Positions 39,754 to 46,194 of a stretch of DNA of 46,194 bases are shown here, one piece after another (the first letter of the stretch is position 1; the number at the start of each line of letters is the position of its first letter). Source of the stretch: a virus; the IMG/VR virus record IMGVR_UViG_3300050192_000220, positions 1-46,194 of that record; one strand, given 5' to 3'. Below the pieces are notes generated by a model that searched no databases, had not been told where the DNA came from, and was given only the letters and a program-made list of their open reading frames with translations. A program made the translations under genes and the position numbers.

Positions 39754-40431
39754 TTGGACATGACTGCCTCCACTCCGCGCCAGCCGGTGGAGCACCAGAT
39801 CCCACGGTTGCGATCTTCCCTCCCAGCAGCCGACCCGGACACCTTCTTCGATGCCGTCGGACAAGCCCTAGCCCTCCATGAGCAGTCGGAGGAGACCCCG
39901 GCCGGCACGCAGCCTTTCTACCTGCACCAGTTTCCTGAGGAGCGGGTATCGACGGTCGACCAACCCTTCGACGGAATCACCTTTTCCGTCATCAGTTCTG
40001 TTCCGGCTGCAGTCCGGAATGACGGCACTGTCCGCCGCAAGCCGTTCGTCTTTGACGAGAAGGCCAAGACCCTCGCCGGCTACGACAAGAAGACATCTAC
40101 CTGGTTCGAGCTGGTCACAGTCGAATTCACGATCTGGTCGAAGTCCAACCCCACCCGGGGCAAGCTCGTCAACTGGTTTCACCGCTTCATTCTCCGGTAT
40201 GCCAATGCGTACCAGTTCTTCGAGGCCCGCGGGATCGACAAGTTCCAGTTTGTTGGCCGCGGCGCTGATGGCTTCGAGACCCACGAACAGCAGCAGATCT
40301 ACTTCGGCACGCTGACCTACCAGTGCCGGGTCCAGTTCATGGACACCTACCTCGAGAGGCAGCTGGATAAGCTGACCGTCTCTCTTCAGCTTGGCTCCGA
40401 CCAACAAACCATCCTTCAGACGGCCGTATAG
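39754..40431 (+). CDS. tail-completion-like protein, 225 aa
   Basis: TTG start eight bases after GGGGGA; the ATG two codons later is too far from it. A central region (WFELVTVEFTIWSKSNPTRGKLVNWFHRFILRY) is well ordered. No family recognised. Immediately upstream of the sheath gene, as tail terminator genes often are. Confidence 0.7.
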   Translation: MDMTASTPRQPVEHQIPRLRSSLPAADPDTFFDAVGQALALHEQSEETPAGTQPFYLHQFPEERVSTVDQPFDGITFSVISSVPAAVRNDGTVRRKPFVFDEKAKTLAGYDKKTSTWFELVTVEFTIWSKSNPTRGKLVNWFHRFILRYANAYQFFEARGIDKFQFVGRGADGFETHEQQQIYFGTLTYQCRVQFMDTYLERQLDKLTVSLQLGSDQQTILQTAV

Positions 40432-40460
40432 GCCGGACCCCTGAGAGGGAGATTCTCTAA

Positions 40461-42332
40461 ATGCAGACTTTCAACTACCTTCCGGGCATCATCGTCAACA
40501 CTGAGGATGGCGGCCTTGCGGCTTCCTACACCCCGAGCGACGATGCAGTCCTCGTGCTCGGTACCGCTGGCGATGGCGTGGTCAACACACCGTACCAGGT
40601 TACGAACCTTGGCGTCGCGGCCCAGCAGTTTGGACCCAACGGAAGTCTGTTCCGGGGCATCGCTGAAGCATCGACCTATTCGGACAACGTCATCGGTTAC
40701 CGTATCGGCACCACGCCGATGTCGCTTGCCGGCGTTGGCGAAGAGACTGCCGGTACTATCACCGCAGGATTCGGCATCAGCTTCTCTGCCGTGACCGCAG
40801 ACGCTGCGACTCGTTACCAGATCTGGTACGCGGCCGGCGTTCTTGCAGTTTGGCTGGACGGGAACATTCAGTTCTCGAACCAGGTCAATGCTGCCGTGGA
40901 CACAGGCAACATCACGCTCTCGGCGGCAAGTGGTGCTTCCGGCGCCGCAGCCGTGGCCGGAAATGCGGGCCTCGCGCTGGGAACCGGTGCAACACCGACA
41001 CTCAGTGGTGCAATCACCGTTGCCGCCGCAGCTGTTCTCGCGGGCGCGACCGCGACCACGGCGCCTGTCCTGGTTGCTCCGGTCGATGGAACCGCACTGA
41101 CTCAGCGTCAGATCTACGTGGCGATGCGTCAGGCATTCGATCTGCTCCAGGGAATCCAGGTCAAGATCGTTTACGTTCCGGATGCAAGCCTCGACAATGC
41201 GAACGTCGCCTTCTATGTGGCCGGCGACGCAACGACTTTCAACAACAATCCCGCAGTGAATGTGGATGCGCTGGATTGGCTCCTGGTGACCCAGGACCTG
41301 TACAACGACAACATCTACCAGTGGGCATCGGCAACCACCAATTCCGCCGGTGCTACGGTTGCGGCCATGACGGCAGTGAGCGCAGCTGCTCGCGTCGCCG
41401 CTGGCTTCTCCGAGGTCAACTTCGGTCACTCCATCGCCTGCTTCTGCGCTGAGATCAGCCAGATCGGTCCCAAGTGCGTCGGCATCATCGGCACATCGCT
41501 GCCGACTTCGACGTCGCTGGCCGACACCCGCCGGTGGATCGGCTTCCTGCCGGTGTACAACGCCAACAACGAGCCGGTGCAGTACGGCGGCGGCCTGCTT
41601 GGCAGCCCGTACCTGACCGGAACCACCTCGAGCAAGCTCAATCCGCTGACCTCGGACTACGCCAACGGCTTCCGCATGCCGGGCTTGTTCGTGACCACGA
41701 ACGATGCCTACGACGGTCCGGTGATCTACGACCTCAACAAGAACCCGAACGACGCCGGCGCCTACCTCCACGTCTTCGCCGACTTCGGTTTCCTCTCCAC
41801 CGCCTATGCACAGAACTATGTGAACAACGGTGCAGGTCTCGTTGCCGGCTACCTGTCGGCACTCGACGCGGCTTCCGGCTTGACCAACAAGCAGGTCACG
41901 ATCGCTCAGGTTTGGACACCGCTTCCGTCCCAGCTTGACGCCTTGACCGAGGCCAAGATCAGCGTGCTGCGCAGCAAGGGTTTGAACCAGAACCCGGCCC
42001 TGCTGCACGATCTGACCGCTGCCACCAATGCCAGCGACTACACCAACCTGGTTCGCGTCCGCTGTATGGGTGTGGTTATCCAGACCCTGCTCAACCGCGG
42101 CAACAGCTACATCGGACAGTCCTCGCTCGATGGTCTGACGCTGGTGTCCCTGCAGACGCAGCTCACTCAGGACCTGGTCGCTCTTCAGACCCGCGGCTAC
42201 TGCACCCGGCCGTCCGTCGTGATCCAGTCCACTCCCGCCCAGCAGAAGATCGGTCATGCCACTCTCTATCTGACCTGCCACCCGGCAGATGAGCTGATCC
42301 AGCTCAGCGCGTACATAGCGGTTGGCCAGTAA
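40461..42332 (+). CDS. contractile tail sheath protein
   Basis: A 623-residue protein. The N-terminus (MQTFNYLPGIIVNTEDGG) is the usual sheath start. The C-terminal two thirds (DALDWLLVTQDLYNDNIYQWA; ...AGLVAGYLSALDAASGLTNKQV; ...RTRGYC-like end) follow the conserved sheath core with the AxxxAG-x3-L stretch. An Ala/Thr-rich insertion near residues 110-190 may be a surface domain. GAGGGAGA precedes the ATG. It forms the outer layer that contracts on infection, around tubes encoded just downstream. Confidence 0.85.
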   Translation: MQTFNYLPGIIVNTEDGGLAASYTPSDDAVLVLGTAGDGVVNTPYQVTNLGVAAQQFGPNGSLFRGIAEASTYSDNVIGYRIGTTPMSLAGVGEETAGTITAGFGISFSAVTADAATRYQIWYAAGVLAVWLDGNIQFSNQVNAAVDTGNITLSAASGASGAAAVAGNAGLALGTGATPTLSGAITVAAAAVLAGATATTAPVLVAPVDGTALTQRQIYVAMRQAFDLLQGIQVKIVYVPDASLDNANVAFYVAGDATTFNNNPAVNVDALDWLLVTQDLYNDNIYQWASATTNSAGATVAAMTAVSAAARVAAGFSEVNFGHSIACFCAEISQIGPKCVGIIGTSLPTSTSLADTRRWIGFLPVYNANNEPVQYGGGLLGSPYLTGTTSSKLNPLTSDYANGFRMPGLFVTTNDAYDGPVIYDLNKNPNDAGAYLHVFADFGFLSTAYAQNYVNNGAGLVAGYLSALDAASGLTNKQVTIAQVWTPLPSQLDALTEAKISVLRSKGLNQNPALLHDLTAATNASDYTNLVRVRCMGVVIQTLLNRGNSYIGQSSLDGLTLVSLQTQLTQDLVALQTRGYCTRPSVVIQSTPAQQKIGHATLYLTCHPADELIQLSAYIAVGQ

Positions 42333-42349
42333 CTGACACTGCTGACAGA

Positions 42350-42373
42350 GTCCGGCGAGTTCATCCGCCGGAC
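42350..42373 (+). terminator. hairpin after sheath gene
   Basis: GTCCGGCG pairs with CGCCGGAC over an 8-base loop, followed by a pyrimidine-rich run ending CTCTTT. It may partly terminate sheath transcripts before the tube genes. Confidence 0.55.
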
Positions 42374-42428
42374 GCCCTCCCTCTTTACCAAATCCCTCAA
42401 AGCCTAAGCCTTGCGGCCAGGAGTATCC

Positions 42429-43118
42429 ATGTCCTCGTTTCCCCTTGTTGGCGGCGCTCTCGAAAGCCCAATCACGCAGTCCTATAACTCCTTCGCCGGC
42501 GCTGACTACCGCTGCAACATCGGTCCGTACAGCTTTGCCGAGCTGCAGGGTGTCTCCTACTCGGTGACGCGTGAGAAGGCGCCCATCTACACCATGGGAT
42601 CCCCGGACCCGCGGGCGTACTCGCGCAACAAGCGCGGCATCGCCGGCAGCCTGGTATGGGTCAACTTCGATCGCCATGCCCTGCTCGCCCTCTTCTACCA
42701 AGCGCGCGGCAAGTTCGTGGCCGACGTCGACGAGATCCGTCCGCAGTACTCGAATCCCGACGCCACCGGCACCGCAGCCGCTGTCTTCAACAGCTCTCTG
42801 ACCCGCGACCTCGGTCCTTCCGTCGGTGCCACCATCGACCAGGGAGCCCAGGTGAGCGGCCCAGCCTGGACCGAACTGGCCGTTCCGTGGTACAGCGATC
42901 AGATTCTTCCGTTCGACATTTCGCTGGCTGCCGCAAACGAGTACGGCGCAATGGCCGGCGCGAAGATCTTCGGCGTTGAGATCCTGAATGAAGGAACTGG
43001 AGTGTCGATCGACGATACCGTCACCGAGACCCAGGCCACCTTCGTGGCGCGTTCCATCGAACCCCTTCAGGCCATCCAGTCTCCGTTCTCCGCGGCGGCT
43101 CTCGGCGCATCGCTCTAA
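42429..43118 (+). CDS. tail tube-like protein 1, 229 aa
   Basis: The start is set by AGGAG; an upstream in-frame TTG is ignored. The segment FAELQGVSYSVTREKAPIYTMGSPDPRAYSRNKRGIAGSLVW has the strand-loop-strand pattern of tail tube proteins. It is shared with the next two genes. Adjacent to the sheath, it is the likely major tube subunit. Confidence 0.75.
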   Translation: MSSFPLVGGALESPITQSYNSFAGADYRCNIGPYSFAELQGVSYSVTREKAPIYTMGSPDPRAYSRNKRGIAGSLVWVNFDRHALLALFYQARGKFVADVDEIRPQYSNPDATGTAAAVFNSSLTRDLGPSVGATIDQGAQVSGPAWTELAVPWYSDQILPFDISLAAANEYGAMAGAKIFGVEILNEGTGVSIDDTVTETQATFVARSIEPLQAIQSPFSAAALGASL

Positions 43119-43176
43119 GTAGCGCACCCGTTGAGATACGGGTCATGCCCTGGTCCCGGGGTAACGGGCACAACCT

Positions 43177-43241
43177 AAGGCAGCCTTGGCTTTGGCACTC
43201 GTATTGTCACGAGTCAAGCTAAAGGCTGCCTTTCGTGTTTT
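43177..43241 (+). terminator. long hairpin terminator between tube genes
   Basis: Arms 43177-43187/43222-43232 (11 bp), 43189-43192/43216-43219 and 43197-43202/43209-43214 form one long interrupted stem, followed by a U-rich TTTCGTGTTTT tail. It is preceded by two smaller hairpins (ACCCGT/ACGGGT and TGCCC/GGGCA). Likely limits read-through from the abundant tube message. Confidence 0.75.
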
Positions 43242-43250
43242 CTCCCTCCC

Positions 43251-44183
43251 ATGAGCCTCTCCTCCTTCACAACCAGCGGCTTCATCCCAGGCCCGGACTT
43301 CACGGACATGGTCACCGGCGGCATGCCGGCGGCGCCACTGCCGCCCGTGCCGGCGCCGTCCGCGCCGACGTACCCGATCACGAACATCCAGCCCACTGTC
43401 ATCAGTCCCGCGATTCTCGCCACACTGCAGAATCCGGTCAATGTTCGGGACGCGAACGGCCTGATTGTTGGGGCTTCCCCGAATGCCGCGATTGATCTCG
43501 GCCAGGGCCAAATTCTCACCTTTGACGCTGCAACGCTGGATGCCAGGGTGCTTCCGGCTCTTGACCCGAACAGCGGAGGCATCGGGGTGTACACCGACGG
43601 CGAGTCCGCCTTCTCTGGCGCCAGCTGCCGGATCATGATTGAGATCCCGCAGACACCCGGCTCCAACGGCTCCAACATCAAGGCCCGCCTGGGCAAGCAG
43701 CTGATCGAAGCTTCGACGATTACCGTGTCGACTCACCGCGCGAAGAGCCAGGTGCGCGCTTTCGGTTACATCAACCCCAAGGGCATCGCGCGCGGCTCGC
43801 GCACCATCGCTGGGACCATCGTCCTCAGCCGGTTCACCACCGAGGTGCTCTATCGGTTCCTCAACTCCGGTTTGATGAGCGACTTGTCGAAGGACACCTT
43901 CTACACCAAGATCGACCAGCTGCCGCCGTTCACACTCACCCTCCTGTTCAGCAATGAGCAGGGCTATATCAGCACGCAGTCCCTGTACGGAGTGGAGTTC
44001 GTGACGGACGGCTCCGAGACCAGCGTCAACGACATCATGCTCGAGCAGAGCCTCACGTATCTGGCCATGGACATGAGCCCGCTGGTTCCTCTGCACTTCT
44101 CCACCGTGTTCGCACCCACTACTACGAAGACCGCGGCGACCGCTACGCAGCCGTCCGTCTCCAGCAAATGGCAGGCCTGCTAA
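43251..44183 (+). CDS. tail tube-like protein 2, 310 aa
   Basis: The core (QLIEASTITVSTHRAKSQVRAFGYINPKGIARGSRTIAGTIVLSRF) closely follows the tube pattern. An N-terminal Pro/Ala-rich arm precedes it. It is longer than a typical tube subunit, so it could be a tube initiator, a specialised ring or a second tube form. Weak ribosome site; overlapped by the next gene at TAATG. Confidence 0.7.
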   Translation: MSLSSFTTSGFIPGPDFTDMVTGGMPAAPLPPVPAPSAPTYPITNIQPTVISPAILATLQNPVNVRDANGLIVGASPNAAIDLGQGQILTFDAATLDARVLPALDPNSGGIGVYTDGESAFSGASCRIMIEIPQTPGSNGSNIKARLGKQLIEASTITVSTHRAKSQVRAFGYINPKGIARGSRTIAGTIVLSRFTTEVLYRFLNSGLMSDLSKDTFYTKIDQLPPFTLTLLFSNEQGYISTQSLYGVEFVTDGSETSVNDIMLEQSLTYLAMDMSPLVPLHFSTVFAPTTTKTAATATQPSVSSKWQAC

Positions 44184-45250
44184 TGGCTCAGAACCTCACC
44201 CTCGTAGGAAGCCCGCCCGGGGCACCAGTTACCTTCGGCTCTGAGAGCGGAACGCTGAATGCGCAGGGAGTCTACGTCACCACCGGCCTGTACGCTGCCG
44301 GCCAGTATTCCGCCACCCTGACGGTTGGGGGCGACTCTTCGCTCACCGGCTTTGAGGTGGTGGATGGCACTTCGGTCTATCAGCTGACCCCGGTCCCGAC
44401 GACGGATGACGGATCGGGCGCATCGGACCAGACGGTTTCTCCCACCGGTGCAGCAGCCCCAACCTCTTCTAACCCCGGAACCATAGCCCCGGCGACGGCG
44501 GCCGCGGCGGCGCCCATCGAGCGCCGGCTGCCGCCCACCAATACGAGCCAGGCGGCCGCGGCGGCCCCGATCTCCCGCCAGGCCCCGACGTCTCCGTACG
44601 AGTATCTCGATCCCCAGAGCGGGTTTGGCCGGTACTTCACCGCCACCCAGGCGCGGATGTACATCGGCAACCTCTTCATCGAAGAGCTGGCTGGTGTCCA
44701 GTTCGTCCTCCAGTCCAACAAGGTTCCCATTTATGGCTACGCCTCGGAGATGTTCGACGCGGTGGGCGATGGCAAGTCTTTGGTACAAGGCCAGCTCATG
44801 ATCAACTTCATCTCAGAGGGCTATCTATATACAGTCCTCGAGGAGCACAAGGCCTTTACCGGGAACTCGACGACTACCCCGGCCCAGCAGCTTTTCCAGA
44901 GCCTGCTTGACCAACAGAAAGCACTGCAGGCGACCAGTAACCCCAGTGCTGCCACTCTTTCCCAGATCGCCTCGATCAAGAGCCAGAGGCAGCAGATGAT
45001 GGCAGCGGACCCGACCCTGGCGTCGGTCTCCAAGCGCACTACCTTGGCCAACAGCACGACGGCCGTCAGTAAGAAGAACGGGGTGTACCGGAAGGTCCCG
45101 TTCGACATCGTGCTCGAACTTGAAGGCGGCGGGCGCACCGTAACCCGTCGTATTTACAACTGCGTCCTAACCAGCAACGAACAGATCTACGGCGACAGTG
45201 ACTCCCCGCTGATCGACAGCTACGGATTCATCGCCCGGTCTCTCTTGTAG
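44183..45250 (+). CDS. tail tube-like protein 3 with extra domains, 355 aa
   Basis: Start MAQNLTLVGSPPG overlaps the previous stop. An N-terminal beta domain and an Ala/Pro/Thr-rich linker are followed by a tube-like core (MYIGNLFIEELAGVQFVLQSNKVPIYGYASEMF...VQGQLMINF) interrupted by a coiled-coil insertion (LLDQQKALQATSNPSAATLS...). It may form a distal tube ring or baseplate junction. The exact role is inferred from position and pattern. Confidence 0.65.
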   Translation: MAQNLTLVGSPPGAPVTFGSESGTLNAQGVYVTTGLYAAGQYSATLTVGGDSSLTGFEVVDGTSVYQLTPVPTTDDGSGASDQTVSPTGAAAPTSSNPGTIAPATAAAAAPIERRLPPTNTSQAAAAAPISRQAPTSPYEYLDPQSGFGRYFTATQARMYIGNLFIEELAGVQFVLQSNKVPIYGYASEMFDAVGDGKSLVQGQLMINFISEGYLYTVLEEHKAFTGNSTTTPAQQLFQSLLDQQKALQATSNPSAATLSQIASIKSQRQQMMAADPTLASVSKRTTLANSTTAVSKKNGVYRKVPFDIVLELEGGGRTVTRRIYNCVLTSNEQIYGDSDSPLIDSYGFIARSLL

Positions 45251-45263
45251 TCCTGAGGTAAGC

Positions 45264-45713
45264 ATGAACGAAACGACTGACACCGACCAGCAATCCGCAG
45301 CGGCAGCACCAGAGCCGCAGACCCCGGGCGAGTTCCTGGCGCTCTTCCCGGGCGCTCCGACCCCTGACCAGATCGAGGCCTATCGCAAGATGGTCCCCGG
45401 CGGTCGCCTCCGCCTCCTTCCCATGAAGGACGGCAAGCGCCTCTTCCTACTCCGCGGATTCACCGCTCTGGAGCTGGCGGCCATCCAGGCCGACGCATTG
45501 AAGGCGCCGGCGGAGAAGCAGGGCCAGATCGCCCAGACCAGCATCGTGCTGCGCTGTACGCTCTGGGCCTCGACTGAGACCAGCGGCAAGCTCACCGAAG
45601 CCGGCCTCATGTCTTCCGGGGCAGGGCTCGTATCCACCCTGAACATCGCCATCACCGACCTGTCGGATTACAACGATCCTGCGATCCTCGAACAGCTCTA
45701 CGTCGACCTGTAA
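45264..45713 (+). CDS. tail assembly chaperone-like protein, 149 aa
   Basis: GAGGTAAGC precedes the ATG. The N-terminus is acidic and Gln/Pro-rich; the body is helical and ends YNDPAILEQLYVDL. It lies directly after the tube genes and before another helical protein, the usual place of tail assembly chaperones that bind the tape measure. No slippery heptamer is evident at its end, so no frameshift is proposed. Identification is positional. Confidence 0.55.
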   Translation: MNETTDTDQQSAAAAPEPQTPGEFLALFPGAPTPDQIEAYRKMVPGGRLRLLPMKDGKRLFLLRGFTALELAAIQADALKAPAEKQGQIAQTSIVLRCTLWASTETSGKLTEAGLMSSGAGLVSTLNIAITDLSDYNDPAILEQLYVDL

Positions 45714-45723
45714 GGACACTCCG

Positions 45724-46194
45724 TTGCAGACTCAGTACATAGCAGCGTGGAAGAGCGGCGTTGCTGTTCGCTGGCGGAGCCTGACGTGGTCAGAGTACCG
45801 CCAGTTCAAGCAGCAGATAACATACGGCAGCCCGGTAGAGGTTTACATCGATCTCTATCGGGCTGTTCTTCTTGAAGGCCCAGACGTTGTGGACGCGCCC
45901 GCCGGCATCGTCGACTTCGTGGGCCGTTCCATGCTGGAAACGAACCCATTCGGTGGGGAGTATCTCGACATCGCTCACGCTTTGAACGCGAAGCGATCCT
46001 CGCAGACCTATCTGGACACAGCGCGCGCCCTGGTGGCTGGCCTGTTCCATTACTCCTTTGAGGAGATCGACACCTGGGATGCAGACACCTTCTTCCAGCG
46101 TGTGGCCCAGGCTGAATTCCTGGCCGGCCGGCCGATCGATCCGGAAGATCCAGCCATTGCCATCGCCGAGGCTGAAGCCAAGAAGGATCCGACC
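45724..46194 (+). CDS. second tail assembly chaperone-like protein, 3' truncated
   Basis: An open frame of 157 codons runs off the right edge. It starts with TTG (MQTQYIAAWKSGVAV...) after AAGGAC. The sequence (VEVYIDLYRAVLLEGP..., YLDTARALVAGLFHYSFEEI) is helical and acidic. A tape measure gene would be expected beyond it. Both the start codon and the role are tentative. Confidence 0.65.
   Translation, partial: MQTQYIAAWKSGVAVRWRSLTWSEYRQFKQQITYGSPVEVYIDLYRAVLLEGPDVVDAPAGIVDFVGRSMLETNPFGGEYLDIAHALNAKRSSQTYLDTARALVAGLFHYSFEEIDTWDADTFFQRVAQAEFLAGRPIDPEDPAIAIAEAEAKKDPT

Noticed and set aside
40416-43127. Very long minus-strand open frame (about 900 codons) opposite the sheath and tube genes
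   Set aside because: It lies exactly antisense to well-supported structural genes, has no ribosome site, and reads as the low-complexity product expected from the codon bias of the opposite strand. The same applies to long antisense frames at 13066-14406, 22407-23597, 25934-27373 and 27097-28842.
43190-43206. Sigma54-type promoter (TGGCAC...TTG) or class 1 motif
   Set aside because: The CTTTGGCAC sequence forms part of the stem of a clear terminator hairpin, lacks the class 1 geometry to the next ATG, and no other sigma54-like site is seen.
45640-45730. Programmed frameshift joining the two tail chaperone-like genes
   Set aside because: No slippery heptamer is visible near the end of the first gene, and the second has its own TTG with an AAGGAC site.

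Overview
The window is part of a tailed double-stranded DNA bacteriophage genome (Caudoviricetes). It carries a large terminase with ATPase and nuclease motifs, portal, head maturation protease, HK97-type major capsid protein, contractile tail sheath, several tail-tube-like proteins and a lysis cassette. The sheath makes it a myovirus-type particle. Base composition is moderately GC-rich, genes are tightly packed with many ATGA, TAATG and TGATG junctions, and Shine-Dalgarno sites follow the bacterial AGGAGG pattern. I saw no integrase, repressor or host chromosomal genes. The host cannot be named from this sequence; the GH108-type endolysin is only a weak hint of a Gram-negative host.

Layout. 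(1) Positions 1-6838 are a leftward block of mostly small unknown genes around a 952-residue protein, which I read as a single-chain two-barrel RNA polymerase related to the QDE-1/YonO/RdRP superfamily. (2) Positions 6839-7219 separate divergent transcription units and hold palindromes and a conspicuous nested inverted-repeat structure (6993-7127). (3) Positions 7220-10753 are a rightward chain of small, translationally coupled genes, including a GNAT acetyltransferase. (4) Positions 10754-11474 are non-coding and contain a terminator, an array of about twelve TACTC(A/G) elements at roughly 17-19 bp spacing, a perfect hairpin and a 25-bp direct repeat. (5) Positions 11475-19510 hold two Cys-rich proteins, an HTH-metallophosphoesterase, a JAMM-motif protein, a cluster of glycine-zipper proteins and TerL. 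(6) Positions 19514-29019 are the head module. (7) Positions 29134-33344 hold an Ig-like protein and the lysis cassette. (8) Positions 33448-37717 carry small membrane proteins, a collagen-like fibre and a convergent GT2 glycosyltransferase. (9) Positions 37787-46194 are neck and tail genes: connectors, sheath, three tube-like proteins and tail-assembly-chaperone-like genes. The last gene runs off the right edge.

Regulation is the most striking part. Two repeated sequence classes lie in front of transcription units. Class 1 has CTTTGGCTCGA as a -35-like element and a loose CAyanT -10-like element. In six copies, a point 37-38 bp from the first base of the motif falls on either an ATG, which implies leaderless mRNA, or the first base of a Shine-Dalgarno; a seventh copy faces the TACTC array. 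Several class 1 copies directly follow a terminator hairpin. Class 2 is CTATACTAGCCAG, present six times and confined to head, fibre and tail transcription units, with no recognisable -35. Together with the encoded RNA polymerase candidate, this suggests a phage-specific two-stage transcription programme. All functional statements rest on motif reading by eye; no database search was run.
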